Shown here piece by piece: positions 1 to 9,300 of a DNA stretch of 17,031 nt (position 1 is its first letter; each line of letters opens with the position of its first letter). The DNA comes from Smittium culicis (Eukaryota > Kickxellomycota > Harpellomycetes > Harpellales > Legeriomycetaceae): contig LSSN01002149.1 of the NCBI GenBank assembly GCA_001970855.1, positions 1-17,031 on the forward strand, in the 5' to 3' direction. The position numbers and the translations under genes are program-made. The notes beneath the pieces were generated by a model that was given only the letters and a program-made list of their open reading frames with translations, had not been told where the DNA came from and ran no database searches.

Positions 1-85
1 ATAAAAAAACTAATATTCTAATACTAATAAATTCCTCTGCCGATCTACCGGCTGCGTACCTAAAGGGAAATGGGATCAATCTACC
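1..85 (-). mobile_element. Small A-tailed retroposon, copy A (partial at window edge)
   Basis: The reverse complement of this stretch matches 9662-9744 with only about three differences in 83 bases, and its inner part also matches copy C at 15541-15591. Copy B has an AATAAA signal, an A-tail and a target duplication, so the family is a retroposon (a SINE or the 3' end of a LINE). Here only the 5' part is visible, on the minus strand. The tail would lie left of the window. The similarity stops sharply after GGGATCAATCTA near base 85. No tRNA-like promoter boxes were convincing, so SINE or truncated LINE is left open. Confidence 0.75.
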
Positions 86-703
86 AACCGAGAGATCCAA
101 CCAGGAATTGCTTCAAGTTTCAAATAATTGAATATTTGGCATTTACTATTGAAAAAAATTAAAATTCGCATATAAATTATTACACAAATTGTGATGATAC
201 TGCCTTAGACTATTAAAAGTATTAAAAACCACACCATTAATTTGATAAAAAAATTTCCCCCATAAAATAGCCTTTTTTTATATTTTTTGCTGGATAGTGC
301 GAAAAAATAGTTAATTATAAAAACAGTTTTAATAGGCTTTCGTGTATGGTTTTCAGGGGGAAACATGAACGGATGAGAGGAGGGTTCTTATGCTAAGCAT
401 TTTTACCAATAAATGTAGCCTATATATTTGAATGCTTGAAAAAATTCGAAATAACACATCTCTAAATAAATAAAAATATTCTCTATAAATGTGCTTATTC
501 TTTTAGATGAGTCTTTAATAAATGAGCCATAATGATATAATATCTATACAATACCGCATTTATCAAAATTCGGAACTGAGCAAAAAAATCCAGTTATTCT
601 AAAATGACTATCATTTTGAAATCCTCTCATAGTTCTTAATTAATGCGTTTATAAGTGATCTCTAATTTGAAACTTTAAATGGGTATATATTCGTTTTTTT
701 TCA
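86..703. other. Gene-free AT-rich upstream spacer of paralogue 1
   Basis: I see no coding frame of note, RNA gene or recognisable mobile element. The only compositional oddity is a purine-rich patch near 350-387 with several short G runs, embedded in otherwise A/T-dominated DNA. It could be an upstream regulatory patch of the gene at 821, but no known operator is recognised. Confidence 0.5.
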
Positions 704-715
704 TATAAATATCAG
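704..715 (+). promoter_or_regulatory. Putative TATA box of paralogue 1
   Basis: TATAAATATCAG lies 117 bp before the ATG at 821. The identical 12-mer lies 130 bp before paralogue 2, and TATAAATAGCAG lies 129 bp before paralogue 3. Recurrence at nearly the same distance in otherwise diverged, AT-rich flanks is the evidence; a TATA alone would mean little here. Confidence 0.65.
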
Positions 716-820
716 AGCTGAGAGCCATATAATAACCAAACCCAAAATAGATTTTATAGAGTTTTAATTTTTCATCTACTCACAGATTAAATCCGTTTAT
801 ATACTTCAATAAATATCTAA

Positions 821-1579
821 ATGGCTACTTACGAACCAGAAAACTCAAAGTCTATTAACTTTGTTAAAAGAATGCGAGATCGCGCATTCTATGACCACGA
901 ATCCGTTAATAAAGTCTTAGACGCCGGGTTACTAGCTCATGTTGGCTTCAAAGTACCACAGAAGAAATCCAGCACAGAAAGCGATTTTGAAGATTTTGAA
1001 GATCAATACCCAAGTGTTATTCCCATGATCTTTTGCAGAATAGAACAGACAATATATTTACATGGATATATAAGCGGCAGGTTGATTAAAGCGTTATCAG
1101 GGCCAGTCGCAGGAAGCAACAGCGAAGAGCAAGCACCTAAAGCCTCTGTTACCGTTTCAATAGTAGATGGGCTTATTGCTGCACTTTCTCCTATGCATAA
1201 TTCAAACAACTACAGATCTGTATGTTGCTTCGGAAAGGCGCGACTTGTTGAAGATCGTGATGAAAAGATAAAGGCGTTAACTGAAATTGTTGATAAACAA
1301 TTTTTGGGCGGTAAGAAGTGGGAAGATTGTCGCGAAATTAATGATAATGAGCTCAATACAACCAGAGTTATAGCTATAGATATCGAAGCTGCTTCAGCAA
1401 AATTAAAATCATCCTTTCCTAAAGACGAAAAGGAAGATATTGATAATCCTGAAGTCGGCAGTAAAATCTGGACAGGGATTATACCCATCAAGACTGTATT
1501 TGGAAAACCTGAAAGTTCTATCTACAGCAAAGTTGAGGTTCCTGATTATATCTCTAGTCTAGAAAACAGATCAATATAG
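821..1579 (+). CDS. FMN-binding split-barrel protein (PNPOx-like), paralogue 1
   Basis: This intact, intronless frame encodes 252 aa of the pyridoxamine-5'-phosphate-oxidase-like, flavin-nucleotide-binding family found in fungi and bacteria. Such proteins usually bind FMN in a cytosolic split barrel; most have no proven reaction, so the substrate is unknown. Recognised landmarks are RAFYDHESVNKVLDAG near residues 21-36, the strand AHVGFKV near 39-45, YPSVIPM near 63-69, TIYLHGYISGR near 77-87, VTVSIVDGLI near 110-119, NNYRSVCCFGKARLVED near 129-145, IAIDIEAASAK near 184-194 and WTGIIPIKTVFGKP near 219-232. No signal peptide or membrane segment is seen. Residues 50-62 form an acidic Ser/Asp/Glu-rich loop that I would not expect in bacterial relatives. 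The start is the first ATG of the frame, and the MATYEP opening is shared by all three paralogues. It is the first of three same-strand tandem copies. Family is confident, function is not. Confidence 0.88.
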   Translation: MATYEPENSKSINFVKRMRDRAFYDHESVNKVLDAGLLAHVGFKVPQKKSSTESDFEDFEDQYPSVIPMIFCRIEQTIYLHGYISGRLIKALSGPVAGSNSEEQAPKASVTVSIVDGLIAALSPMHNSNNYRSVCCFGKARLVEDRDEKIKALTEIVDKQFLGGKKWEDCREINDNELNTTRVIAIDIEAASAKLKSSFPKDEKEDIDNPEVGSKIWTGIIPIKTVFGKPESSIYSKVEVPDYISSLENRSI

Positions 1580-2160
1580 CCATTTTTGTTTTTTTATAGA
1601 CAGCCTAACTAATTATAAATATTAGATTGTGTTAATTTCATATATGAAATATCATTTCAAAGATCGCATATTCTACTATCTAAATTTAATTTATATACTC
1701 TTTTGAAGCGCTTAACACTAAATTCCAGTTTACTTCGACATTCCAAAAATTACATTCTTTTAATACAAAAAAATCTGTTATTTTGAAAACTCAAAAATAA
1801 TAAACTGATATTAACCAACTATTAACTAAAAAAATTCTGAATTCTGTGCTTAATTCTTATCTGTCTTGATGCTTGTGAATGTAAAGCTACGATTTTAAAT
1901 AATTACCTCATCAATATGGCTATATTTTTATAATCACATTATTTTAAAATATATAGAATAACTTTTTTTAAAATACATCTTAATAATTTTGATAAACTCC
2001 AAGTAATGTTATTTACAATATAATATTTATAAAAAATATATATTTGATAAAATCAATATTTTGGTTCATTCTTTATTAAAGCAGCCATCTAATAAGATAT
2101 CGAAATTATAAAAATCTACGCATTTTTCAAATAAAGTATATGATTTTCGATCAACAAAAT
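1580..2160. other. Gene-free AT-rich 3' flank of paralogue 1
   Basis: No open frame or RNA gene is seen. An AATAA-rich stretch near 1793-1804 could serve as a polyadenylation region, but in DNA this AT-rich it cannot be singled out. The composition changes abruptly to GC-richer DNA at about 2161, where the LINE remnant begins. Confidence 0.5.
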
Positions 2161-2161
2161 G

Positions 2162-2781
2162 TCCCGAATGGCCATCTGAGTGACCGGGAGTGCCCGGTGG
2201 ATCAAAAAATTTTGCTCTCAAGATTCAAGCGGTCAGACTATAATCACAATAGCCAACCGGAAACGACGAAATAACCGGTCTGTCATCCACCGGTGGACGG
2301 TGGACCGAAAAATCGGCAAAAAAGGCAACTGGGTTGACCTTCAAGCTATGTATCCGGACCTGAAGCCGGACCTTCAGTACATTGGGAAAATGCGTATGGG
2401 CACATTCCGGACTGCCCAGCGCCTGTCGAACATGAAAATCGTCGACCAAAAATTCAAAAATTTTTGCCCATGCTGCAATTTTTTTGTGCTTAAGACGGCC
2501 GAAAAATAATTCTAATCTGCATACGGTGGCGTAATCACAGATCATTGACAACCAATCGGTACATACCGACGCCGATACGCTCTGACGAAAAAAATTTTCT
2601 TTTAAATTTCAACGAATCCCGGTCGGGGCTAGTTGGAAGACTACTTGGGGGGGAGTCTAAACAATGTTTGAGCCAGCTTCGAGCTGACACAGCCGATCAA
2701 AATTTTGAGCTGAAAACAGCAAAATTTTTGAACAGCATCCGCGTGCCCAGAACACTTATACTGCAAAGTTTAAGTGATTAA
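2162..2781 (+). pseudogene. LINE reverse transcriptase C-terminal fragment, frameshifted
   Basis: Two frames together give the tail of a LINE-type polyprotein. The first (2180-2509, opened by GTG rather than ATG, with an in-frame TGA at 2177) contains the basic stretch RKRRNN, the segment WVDLQAMYPD and then CPCC at 2465-2476. The second, from about 2500, continues with LICIRWRNHRSL and a conserved-looking end (AKFLNSIRVPRTLILQSLSD), stopping at 2779. CPCC followed by a displaced His/Cys pair fits the C-terminal zinc knuckle of fungal non-LTR elements, broken by a frameshift near 2500. No polymerase or endonuclease domain is left, so the piece is inactive. Assignment rests on family memory rather than a search. 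The minus-strand frame over the same DNA is a shadow. Confidence 0.65.
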
Positions 2782-2924
2782 CAAGTTCCTTTGATCCAAT
2801 GCCCAGTGGGTATGGAGTTGCTAGAGCGACGGAGGGGGGTCGGTTGAAAAATTATTTTTTTTAATATTTTTTTAATTTCTTAGATATTTTTTGATAATGT
2901 TTAGTATACTTTTTAGCTATGTTT

Positions 2925-2930
2925 AATAAA
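2925..2930 (+). terminator. LINE polyadenylation signal
   Basis: AATAAA lies about 15 bases before the A-run at 2946-2953. The same hexamer occurs at the matching place (9620-9625) in the second copy, whose end is fixed by a target duplication. This supports its role as the element's 3'-end signal. Confidence 0.6.
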
Positions 2931-2953
2931 CTCTCTGAGACAAATAAAAAAAA

Positions 2954-3350
2954 CGAGGACAGTGTACTAGCTGAGAAGATGAGAGAACTCCTATCAGATT
3001 TAGCCTCAACGATTACTCAGAGTAGGATTGACAACTTACATAAGGCAATGGAGCTTCCAGGTCGCGCTCCTCAGTTGACCGAATCAATAGTGAAACCATT
3101 GATAGAAAAAGATCAACCTGACACTATGATCGCTGATAAGAAAACGAAGAGTAAGAACAGGACAAAGAATATGAACCCCTTTGGTCAGCGCGAGCAGCTA
3201 TGATATAGCTTCCCCCCTGAAACGGCGCCAAATCAACCAGCTTTCCAGGCCCAATATCAGCCCAAAACCTCTCAAAACCAAGGTGGACAGTACCTAGGAA
3301 AGAGATGCCAAAAATTTCCTCAAAAGGGCAAGAATTCGGACTCTCAATAG
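2954..3350 (+). pseudogene. DIRS gag-like ORF1 fragment
   Basis: From 2955 one frame reads a helical, charged segment containing QSRIDNLHKAMELPGRAPQL, typical of the ORF1 (gag-like) protein of fungal DIRS elements. A Lys/Arg-rich stretch (KKTKSKNRTKN) follows, then an internal TGA at 3201-3203. After the stop the same frame continues with a Gln/Pro/Asn-rich tail (QPAFQAQYQPKTSQNQGG) to a TAG at 3348. Gag-like proteins would coat the element RNA in the cytoplasm. The apparent ATG of this frame at 2919 lies inside the LINE 3' UTR, so the true gag start is lost and the MFNKLSE opening is an accident of the junction. Confidence 0.65.
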
Positions 3351-3376
3351 AGCAAACAATGTCCTCCAAAATCTGA

Positions 3377-4842
3377 GGTCGACTCGCTATGTTCCGGGCT
3401 GTCTGGGCCAAGCTCACCAACAATCAATGGGTGAGGAGCGTATTAGAGAATAAGTTTGTGATCCCGTTCAGGGATCTAATCCCAAAGAAGAAGGGCGACC
3501 TCCGTCTAGTGTTGGACCTCCGGAAGCTCAACAGCTATGTAGAGGAACGCTCGTTAAAGATGGGGACACTGAAATCCATATGCAGGATAATCAGGAGAAA
3601 GGATTAAATGACTTTCTTAGACCTGGAAGACGCCTTTGTGTATGTCCTGATTCATCAGAAATGCGAGAAATACCTGAGATTTTTATGGAACGGGAGGACG
3701 TTCCAATTTCGAGTCCTCACTTTTGGACTCTCGCTTATCCCGCACACCTATACCAATGATCTCAATCCGGTACTGACCTGGGCTCGGACCCAGAGTATTC
3801 GAACCTCGGCTTAATTGGAAGATCTACTGATTATAGGTGAGTCCAAGTATAAGTGTATAAGATACACAGAAATAGTGTATTCTCAGCTTGTCAATCTGGG
3901 ATACAAGATCAAACTCGAGAAATCCAGCATAAAACCATCCTAGCCAATAAATCGCTTGGGAATATTGATAAATTCACGAGATATGAGCTTTAGAGTTCCA
4001 TCAGACAAGGTAAGGGACCTCTAAAGGGAAGCCAGCAAACTGATCAACGCGGGAAAAACAACGTTGAAAGGATTAGCGAGCTTCATTAGGAAAGTATAAG
4101 CAGTGTCAGTAGCCCTCATTCCTTGACGGTTAATGCTGAGGAGGATACTATAATTGAAGAATAATTCACTTATGAAGCTGAAGAAATGGACTGTAATGGT
4201 ACAGCTTACAAGACCTGCTCTCCAGAATTTATCGTTTTGGAAGCAGAAACTACAGAAATGGAATGGTCAGTCATTCATCCCAGAAACACCAGAAATGGAG
4301 GCGTTTACCGATGCAAGCGACGCCGCTTGGGGAATAGCTGTGGGATAAAAATCCTACTCAGAAAGGTGGCCTCCTTCCCAGATATCCCTACACATAATCG
4401 AGAAGAAACTATTAGCTATATAAAGAGCTCTTCGTCTTCGTCAAGCTGTTAGGGAATCTGTATTGAACTATTCAGACAATACCACGTCGATTTCATATAC
4501 CAGGAAGTATGGAGGAAACACCTCGCAGAAATTATTAAAGATTTCAAAAGGAATTTGGTTAAATTATCTGAAATCAAATACCCGAGTGCAAATGATGTAT
4601 GTCCCGACATAACTCAATACTGCAGATGCTCTCAGCAGTCTGACTGCTCAAAAATAATTTTCTATATCAAAAGAAACGTTCAGGAAGATAGAGATAAGGT
4701 TTGGAGCACTCAACGTAGATCTGTTTGCATCGAAACAGAACTACAAGGTGGAAAAATACTACAGCTGGTATCCAGACCCAAAAGCTCAGGGGTTCAAAGC
4801 ACAATGTATACGTGGTCGCAATGGAGCAACCGATATTGTTGC
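3377..4842 (+). pseudogene. DIRS reverse transcriptase and RNase H, 11 in-frame stops
   Basis: A single frame runs from GRLAMFRAVWAKLT at 3377 through the whole reverse transcriptase and RNase H and into the start of the methylase domain. It is interrupted by stops at 3605, 3812, 3941, 4022, 4097, 4124, 4151, 4346, 4421, 4610 and 4655, nine of them TAA. Reverse transcriptase landmarks are KKKGDLRLVLDLRKLNSYV, the motif A region FLDLEDAF (about 3611-3634) and FQFRVLTFGLSL. The catalytic Y-x-D-D motif at 3812-3823 is destroyed: the Tyr is a stop and the first Asp is Glu. RNase H keeps all four expected acidic positions: Asp in FTDAS (4310), Glu (4400), Asp in YSDN (4475) and Asp in TADAL (4625). 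The protein would copy element RNA to DNA and remove the RNA strand; this copy is dead. Confidence 0.85.
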
Positions 4843-5081
4843 CCCCCATGGAACATGATCTCCCAAGCAATACAAAAGGAAAGAAGAGAAATAGTCACAC
4901 TGACGATATTTACCCCACTATGGGAATCAGCGATTTGGTTCCCAACAATATCGGAGATTTCTATAATGCCCCTGCTGAAAATAAAAGCAACAGAAATCAT
5001 TCCAGACCCTCCCAGCGGAAAATCATCACTATTAAAGATCAAGAATTGGCGCTTGGAAGCTTGGAAAATATCAGGTGATCC
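4700..5081 (+). pseudogene. DIRS Dam-like adenine methylase domain, frameshifted
   Basis: VDLFAS at 4715-4732 (same frame as the RNase H), then YYSWYPDPKAQG, then PPWNMIS from 4843 in the next frame, and TPLWESAIWFP match the methylase (MT) domain that many DIRS elements carry after RNase H. PPW corresponds to the (D/N)PPY-type catalytic motif of N6-adenine methylases. The first residue of that motif is Cys here, where Asn or Asp would be needed, and the two halves are separated by a frameshift in a run of six C at 4842-4847. The role of this domain in DIRS elements is not settled. The segment ends with a linker (WRLEAWKISGDP) at a TAA at 5083-5085, leading into the recombinase frame. Confidence 0.65.
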
Positions 5082-6058
5082 CTAAAAAAAGAAGGTCTGA
5101 ACGAAACAGCTATAAAGCTTTTAACAAATAACTCCAAGGCGATTAAGAGGAGATCAAGGCATTGCAGCATACAGAAGGGATTAATCAACTGTCTAGGAGA
5201 TAATAACAACTATACGAAAATACCAGCCACCGAAATAATAAACTAACTTTCAGAGCTAATGTAGTAAAGAAACTTCAACCATCCACAATTAAAAATTACC
5301 TCTCGGCAATACTTCAAATGACCACCGAAAAACAGAAGATTGAAAAGGAACGCAACTTAAAAATGTTTATAGATTATATAAACAACAATACAATTATCCC
5401 AGTAAACAAGGATAATTTTTTGGTAAGCCCTATAATCAAATATTTAAAAGCTTTAGGTTTAAATGAGAATTTAAACATAAAAGACTTGGCAGCAAAAAAT
5501 TGCTGGCTAATAGCGGTATGCGGTCTAATGAGAGCTAGTGACATACATCGAATTGATGATGCACGCACCATATCAGATATTAGCTCAGTTGAATTTATAG
5601 TGATTGCGCCAAAGGAAAAGAGAAGAGGGTTTCCTATCAAGAAAGTTGTAGTGATAAAAAATCACAATGGCAGCGATTTATGTCCGGTGACAGCTTATAA
5701 GATATATAAGAATAAAATAGCACACACATTATGCCCAAAAACACACCATATTATTCAGAGACTATAATTAATCATTTATTAGGAAATAAAAAGAACTATA
5801 ACAAACCTTTGAGCGTCTACAGTATTTCTAGGATTGTTAAATCCATAACAACTAAGGCAATGGATAGTGCAACGGACAAGATTCCAAAAGCGAGAGCAAT
5901 CAGAGCAATCAGAGCAACACTAGCAGCAAACTCAGGGGCATCAGAGGTTCCAATTATTGAGAGGACTAATTGGAGAAGTTATTTCATTTTTGATATATTA
6001 TCGTATTTCAAAGGATTCCGATACTAATTTGACAGAATCCATTTTCACTCTGAAGTAA
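5082..6058 (+). pseudogene. DIRS tyrosine recombinase, several frameshifts
   Basis: The first frame (from 5082) reads KKEGLNETAIKLLTNNSKAI, an N-terminal SAM-like part. After a frameshift near 5260-5275 the second frame (to 5767) gives the catalytic core with the box I arginine in GLMRASDIHRID (Arg codon 5531-5533). A further shift near 5731-5760 leads to the third frame (to 6027), with KARAIRAIRATLAANSGAS and IIERTNWRSYF. The final YYRIS segment with the likely catalytic Tyr, followed by SDTNLTESIF and TAA at 6056, is in yet another frame from about 5996. A 9-base duplication in 5893-5915 repeats Arg-Ala-Ile next to the box II arginine. The intact family enzyme joins the circular DNA copy to the genome; this copy is inactive. 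Confidence 0.8.
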
Positions 6059-6085
6059 ATTAATTTAATCTTCTCTTAGAAATAA

Positions 6086-6378
6086 TGTAAAATTATTTGA
6101 GCTCGTAGAGCGAAGATTAATTATTATTATTAAAACATAAGAGAAATACCAAGTCCCACCCGGCCCTGATCCCTAGTTATTAAATATATATTACATATAC
6201 GAAAAGATGATAAGGATAAATATTATGTACCTAACAGTAATTCAAAAAATTTTTTTTTAATATTTTAGATTTGTAATTTCGGTTTTATTTATCCAATAAA
6301 GATGATAACACTTAATATTTCTCTTCTCTTTTAATAATAATAATTAATCTTGGGTTTTTGAGCTCGATTAATTTTACA
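6086..6378. repeat. Inverted repeat at DIRS right end (6086-6148 / 6316-6378)
   Basis: About 63 bases at 6086-6148 are repeated in reverse complement at 6316-6378, with a 17-base identical core (AGATTAATTATTATTAT) and a shared GAGCTC. They are separated by about 167 bases. It lies just after the recombinase stop. In DIRS elements an internal complementary region pairs with the outer ends of the terminal repeats to allow circle formation. Arm 1 fits that region and arm 2 the outer end of the right terminal repeat, which would be about 235 bp. The spacer holds a GC-richer island near 6150-6175. Confidence 0.7.
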
Positions 6379-6385
6379 AGAATGT

Positions 6386-9300
6386 TTTACTTTTTTTTTA
6401 TTGAAAAAAAGCTTGAGTAAATAAAAAATTGTTATAATTTTAGTGCCTCGGTTTAATTGGTTTTATTAGGATCATAAATGTATATTATAACTATGCTGTG
6501 ATTGATAGGTATTAGTATTGTAACTTTAAAATCAATAAAAATATATTTATTTGATATCAATCTATGCTAAATGGTCAATATCTATCGATTTTAAACATTA
6601 TCTATTTTGAAGAGAGATTAAACAAGTTTAAAATTAAAAATATTAATATATTATCGGGCGATAAAATTTTTAGTATATTTTTTCTGAAAAAAGTATTATT
6701 CTACAAATAATTCCTTAAATCAAAATAAAAAAGAGGCCTAAATAGTTAAATTACTTTATAATATAAGTATAATGACTTTTTTCAAGATTTTGAATATTGG
6801 ATAAAAATAACAGTAATTTTTAGTGTGACTATCTAGTCGACTATTTTCATCATTTGGTATACTTATATTGATATCTTTTACACACTTTTTTTTTTTTATA
6901 AAATTAGGTTATTGCCGATATTATTTATTTTGATACAAATTTAAAATTAGGATTAAAAATAATATTTTCCCACTTGCTTTATGCAAATCTTCTAACTATC
7001 TAATTTGTTTTATTTGAAGCTTTAACTAAATATTTTATACTATGTGCTAAATAATTTATCATAATTAAATATTTATTAAAATTCTGCTCATTTATAAATT
7101 TAAAAATTTTTAATATACAGTATTTAGAAAGAAAAGAGTGTAACGATTATTTCACTCAAATCATCATAATGAATTTAAGAACTTTTTTATATATGACGGA
7201 GTTTTCCCTTTACTCCACCTAGATGTTTAATATTAGTTTAGGGTTTTTGTTCTGGTTCAATAGTATAGGTTTGAATAAAGATTTTAGTTGTTTGTTTTTT
7301 TCAATTTTATTGTTCCAAAAAGCTTCATATCGATTAAAGCTTGGAAAAAGGAAGCCTTTTTATAGTTAAAAAATTAATTATAAAACTTGGTTTTTTACTA
7401 GTATTTAATGTATATAAATGTAAAAAGATAATATAATAATATAATGTAATAAGATAATGATAATAGTATAACTAAACACAGAGAGCAACTCTATCATAAA
7501 AAAATTCCACAAAGAAGTAAATCCTCTGTATAAAAAAAACTGTCAGAAGTTGTTCATATGCGAAAACTTTTAAACAAAATCCTTTGTTTTTGTAGGATTC
7601 TCCCTATTTTCTTTTTAGAGGATTAACCTCTTTGTAGTCGTATTTAACTACGACATATAATAAAGTCATTAAAGCTTTTCAAAGTTTTTCATAATTTGAT
7701 ATACCATTATAGATATGACGATAATTTTTTCTTTACTAAAATAAAATTGATTAGTAAAACTGATTAAACGATGTCTCAAAATTTTAAATCTTTAATTTAA
7801 CATGTAATATCAGTTTTTTGATAAAAAATAGTAGATATGCGATAAAAGAAATTAAGGAAATATATCAATAATTTATAAATTCAAAGTTATAGGCTTTACA
7901 TAAATTATAATCTTAACTAATGACTTATATTTGATACTTTATTATTTGTATACATTAAGAAAATGAAGAAGTTTCTTTATTTTTATAATAAATGATTTAC
8001 TATTTACTTAATTCCTTTCAGTGGTGGTTGAATTTTTTTTTTTTGAACTATCAAAATATCGAGTTTATTTTAAAATCGAATAATTAACACATGAGGGATT
8101 CTTTATGAAGTGAAAAATAATAGGCATACATAAATATAGCTTATAAAATCGAGTAAAAGAAATTTCCAATTTAAAAACTATTACTTTGAAATGGGAAATA
8201 GTACATTAAAAATTATATAAATTAATTAAAAAATCAAAATACATGTCAACTCATGCAATAACAATTATACTATAAATATACTTGATTCAATTTTATTAAG
8301 CACCTACATAACGCTGTATCGTTTGGATTATACAATGTATATAACATTTTATAATCCCATAAAATAGAATATTAAAATATTTCACCTTTCAATGCATGTA
8401 GGCTGTTTTAGCTTTACATAAGGGATTATACTGAATAATAATTAATTTATTTATTTTCGAGACTTTTTATAGCATTTATTGGTAAAATCCAAAAGCAAAA
8501 GGAAAATTTGAAAATAAGCATTCACTGAGTTGGAAATTTAAATAAGTGCGGTATCGTATATGATTTTGCCAGTGAAAAAAGTATAATAAAAAATACTTAT
8601 AAAAATAAATGCGGCTCAATAGCTATATAAAATGTAAAACAAATAAGCTTAACCCTTTCCTCTTAAACACACATCAACTTATTTAAAAATAACCAACTGG
8701 AGACATTAAAAATAGCTTAATCCTGAGACTGAAAGAAATATCTAACTGCAACGTGATAGCAAGTAATAAGTTTAGTTTTAATTCATTAACAAACCAGTAA
8801 TTTCGCTTTTTTAAGATTTTTGGGCAGCAAACCAATTATTATATGTGCCTTTCAAATATGTTATTTTTATTGAATGCAGTTGGCTAGACTTGGTAGTTGA
8901 GAAAGTGTTTATGGTATGAAAAAAGGACAACGGACATTTTCAACGGACAACATTAGTGTGATACTATATTAATCATTATTTTAAATTTTCTGATTGAATG
9001 AGTTTGGCAGTCTAACTTTTGGATAAGATGTAAATGATATTTATAATTATAATTCAAATAAAAATATGGTCTAATTTACACAACACAAAATAGTATGAAG
9101 TGTGGGCATTACTAATGTAAATCATTCTCAGTGGAAAAACTAAAGTTATTGGAAGTACAAATGAAAATTTAGAAATCTTCTGTTTTATGGAAATGATATC
9201 CCGGAGTTACAATAGGATAAAAAAAACGGTCAATTATCTTTTTACTGTACAAATTTATAATAAACTATAGCGAATTGATAATAATAGTTCTGCAAGTATC

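Larger units (their letters stand above)
2161..2953 (+). mobile_element. 5'-truncated LINE-type (non-LTR) retrotransposon
   Basis: This segment is clearly richer in G and C than its flanks. It holds the C-terminal end of a LINE-like reverse transcriptase polyprotein (2162-2781), then about 160 bp of 3' UTR with AATAAA at 2925-2930, then an A-run at 2946-2953. A second copy of the same 3' UTR at 9479-9640 stops at the same place and has a perfect target duplication, which fixes the 3' end. Truncation from the 5' side is the usual result of target-primed reverse transcription. I find no target duplication around this copy, and its right edge joins DIRS gag sequence directly. Confidence 0.75.
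2954..6385 (+). mobile_element. Decayed DIRS-type tyrosine-recombinase retrotransposon, left end missing
   Basis: The order is gag-like protein, reverse transcriptase, RNase H, Dam-like methylase domain and tyrosine recombinase, which defines the DIRS order (YR retrotransposons). These elements integrate with a tyrosine recombinase through a circular intermediate instead of a DDE integrase. All frames are broken by stops or frameshifts, so this copy cannot be autonomous. The right side ends in an inverted-repeat structure (6086-6148 with 6316-6378) compatible with an internal complementary region and a right terminal repeat. No left terminal repeat is found; the left side begins abruptly after the LINE A-tail at 2953. 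The moderately low A+T of 3000-4500 against the flanks fits a foreign insertion. Confidence 0.85.

Noticed and set aside
1003..1491. Two minus-strand frames (1003-1209 and 1210-1491) inside paralogue 1
   Set aside because: They lie wholly within a well-supported plus-strand gene and show no family features; they are shadow frames.
2225..2551. Minus-strand frame of 108 codons over the LINE remnant
   Set aside because: The plus-strand translation carries the zinc-knuckle CPCC and the conserved C-terminal end; the minus frame has no recognisable motif.
3377..4842. Stop codon reassignment (for example TAA/TAG read as Gln) to explain the many in-frame stops
   Set aside because: TAA, TAG and TGA all occur, at positions expecting different residues, and the catalytic Tyr position is itself a stop. 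The three flavin-binding genes use no internal stops. Ordinary decay explains it.
6061..6385. AT-rich inverted repeat as a replication origin or a CRISPR-like array
   Set aside because: Only two arms in opposite orientation, located exactly after a DIRS recombinase; there are no regularly spaced direct repeats.
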